DNA of 64,000 bases from Oscillospiraceae bacterium. Its GTDB lineage: Bacteria; Bacillota; Clostridia; Oscillospirales; Acutalibacteraceae. Positions 63,753-64,000 of the stretch are shown here, one piece after another. The notes under the pieces are model-generated. The model made no database searches, was not told the DNA's origin, and worked only from the letters and a program-made list of their open reading frames with translations. The first letter of the stretch is position 1. Each line of letters starts with the position of its first letter. The position numbers and the translations under genes are program-made. Location of the stretch: positions 1 to 64,000 of the forward strand of contig JAQXMC010000005.1 of NCBI GenBank assembly GCA_029012445.1. The letters run 5' to 3'.

Positions 63753-64000
63753 TTACGCAGTGAGCATGAGTATACCCTGTGTTATAAGAAATTCTCCGGC
63801 AAGATAGGTCAGCATGACCGTAAAATGCTTTTTGAAAACAATCTCTTTCTTATCGTAAAAGCGCAAAATGAACAGACTGCAATCCGAAACGAAGAACAGA
63901 AGCGCTCCGATATAGGCAACGACTGCGCCGGGGCTGCGAGTGGTTATCATCTGCATAAATGCGAACACATTCATTGCGCTGTTAGCCAGAAGATAAACAT
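63753..64000 (-). CDS. YhhN-like (lysoplasmalogenase family) membrane protein, partial
   Basis: The minus-strand frame is open to the right edge (reading in with VYLLANSAMNVFAFM), so the 5' part lies outside the window. At least three hydrophobic segments are visible, with GAVVAYIGALLFFVSDCSLFILRFYDK, which resembles the G-A-(x)-LF-(x)-SD-(x)-L-(x)-RF block of the YhhN/TMEM86 family. Members of that family cleave lysoplasmalogens. Only the C-terminal about 82 residues are seen, so the call is moderate. Confidence 0.65.
   Translation of the reverse strand, partial: VYLLANSAMNVFAFMQMITTRSPGAVVAYIGALLFFVSDCSLFILRFYDKKEIVFKKHFTVMLTYLAGEFLITQGILMLTA

Overview
The window looks like a chromosomal segment of a Gram-positive, low-to-moderate GC anaerobe of the class Clostridia. 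A gut lineage near the Ruminococcaceae/Oscillospirales is my inference. The grounds are an HrcA/CIRCE heat-shock operon, a tRNA-sensing T-box upstream of ileS, clean TTGACA/TATAAT-type promoters, BspA-like leucine-rich-repeat secreted proteins, a sulfatase with its anaerobic maturase, a GH2 beta-galactosidase and lysine synthesis through diaminopimelate dehydrogenase. No species can be named from the sequence.

Layout. 1-6508: a complete type II-A CRISPR-Cas locus. The array (running off the left edge), csn2, cas2, cas1 and cas9 are all on the minus strand, with a divergent tracrRNA upstream of cas9. 6671-15057: a shikimate/Phe/Tyr operon (pheA-aroB-aroC-aroEK-aroQ-aroA-tyrA-aroF). It is preceded by a strong promoter, a 58-codon leader peptide with 14 Phe/Tyr codons in a 19-codon run, and a mutually exclusive antiterminator/terminator pair. 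aroC carries one in-frame TAG. 15333-19912: alcohol dehydrogenase, comF and serC-serA. 20025-25173: T-box and ileS, then an M29 aminopeptidase. 25242-30268: hrcA-grpE-dnaK-dnaJ with CIRCE. 30437-38580: secreted proteins (three BspA-like LRR proteins, a subtilisin fused to a zinc-phospholipase-like domain, a small secreted protein). 38705-46742: a minus-strand gene chain of rlmB, a degenerate P-type-ATPase-like protein, an ABC transporter, lacZ and a 44-aa membrane ORF. 47028-48284: a ClC transporter. 48433-52586: the lysine operon dapA-dapB-ddh-lysC. 52872-56082: membrane sulfatase plus maturase. 56433-64000: an HTH protein, a nucleoside phosphorylase, an RNA methyltransferase, a DUF2804 protein, an orphan holin, an Rrf2 regulator, a diacylglycerol kinase and the end of a YhhN-like gene.

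The main observations beyond ordinary annotation are five. First, the Phe/Tyr attenuator of the shikimate operon. Second, a roughly 190-nt repeated intergenic element whose central hairpin has changed in sequence while staying paired; it sits behind both amino-acid operons and has a third, truncated copy. Third, a family of cloverleaf-shaped intergenic elements. Fourth, a pseudo-P-type ATPase lacking the phosphorylation motif. Fifth, three genes interrupted by a missing base in a homopolymer, which could be under-called sequence, decay or slippage switches.

All coordinates come from reading the sequence by eye. Families are assigned from motifs and remembered family features; no search was run.
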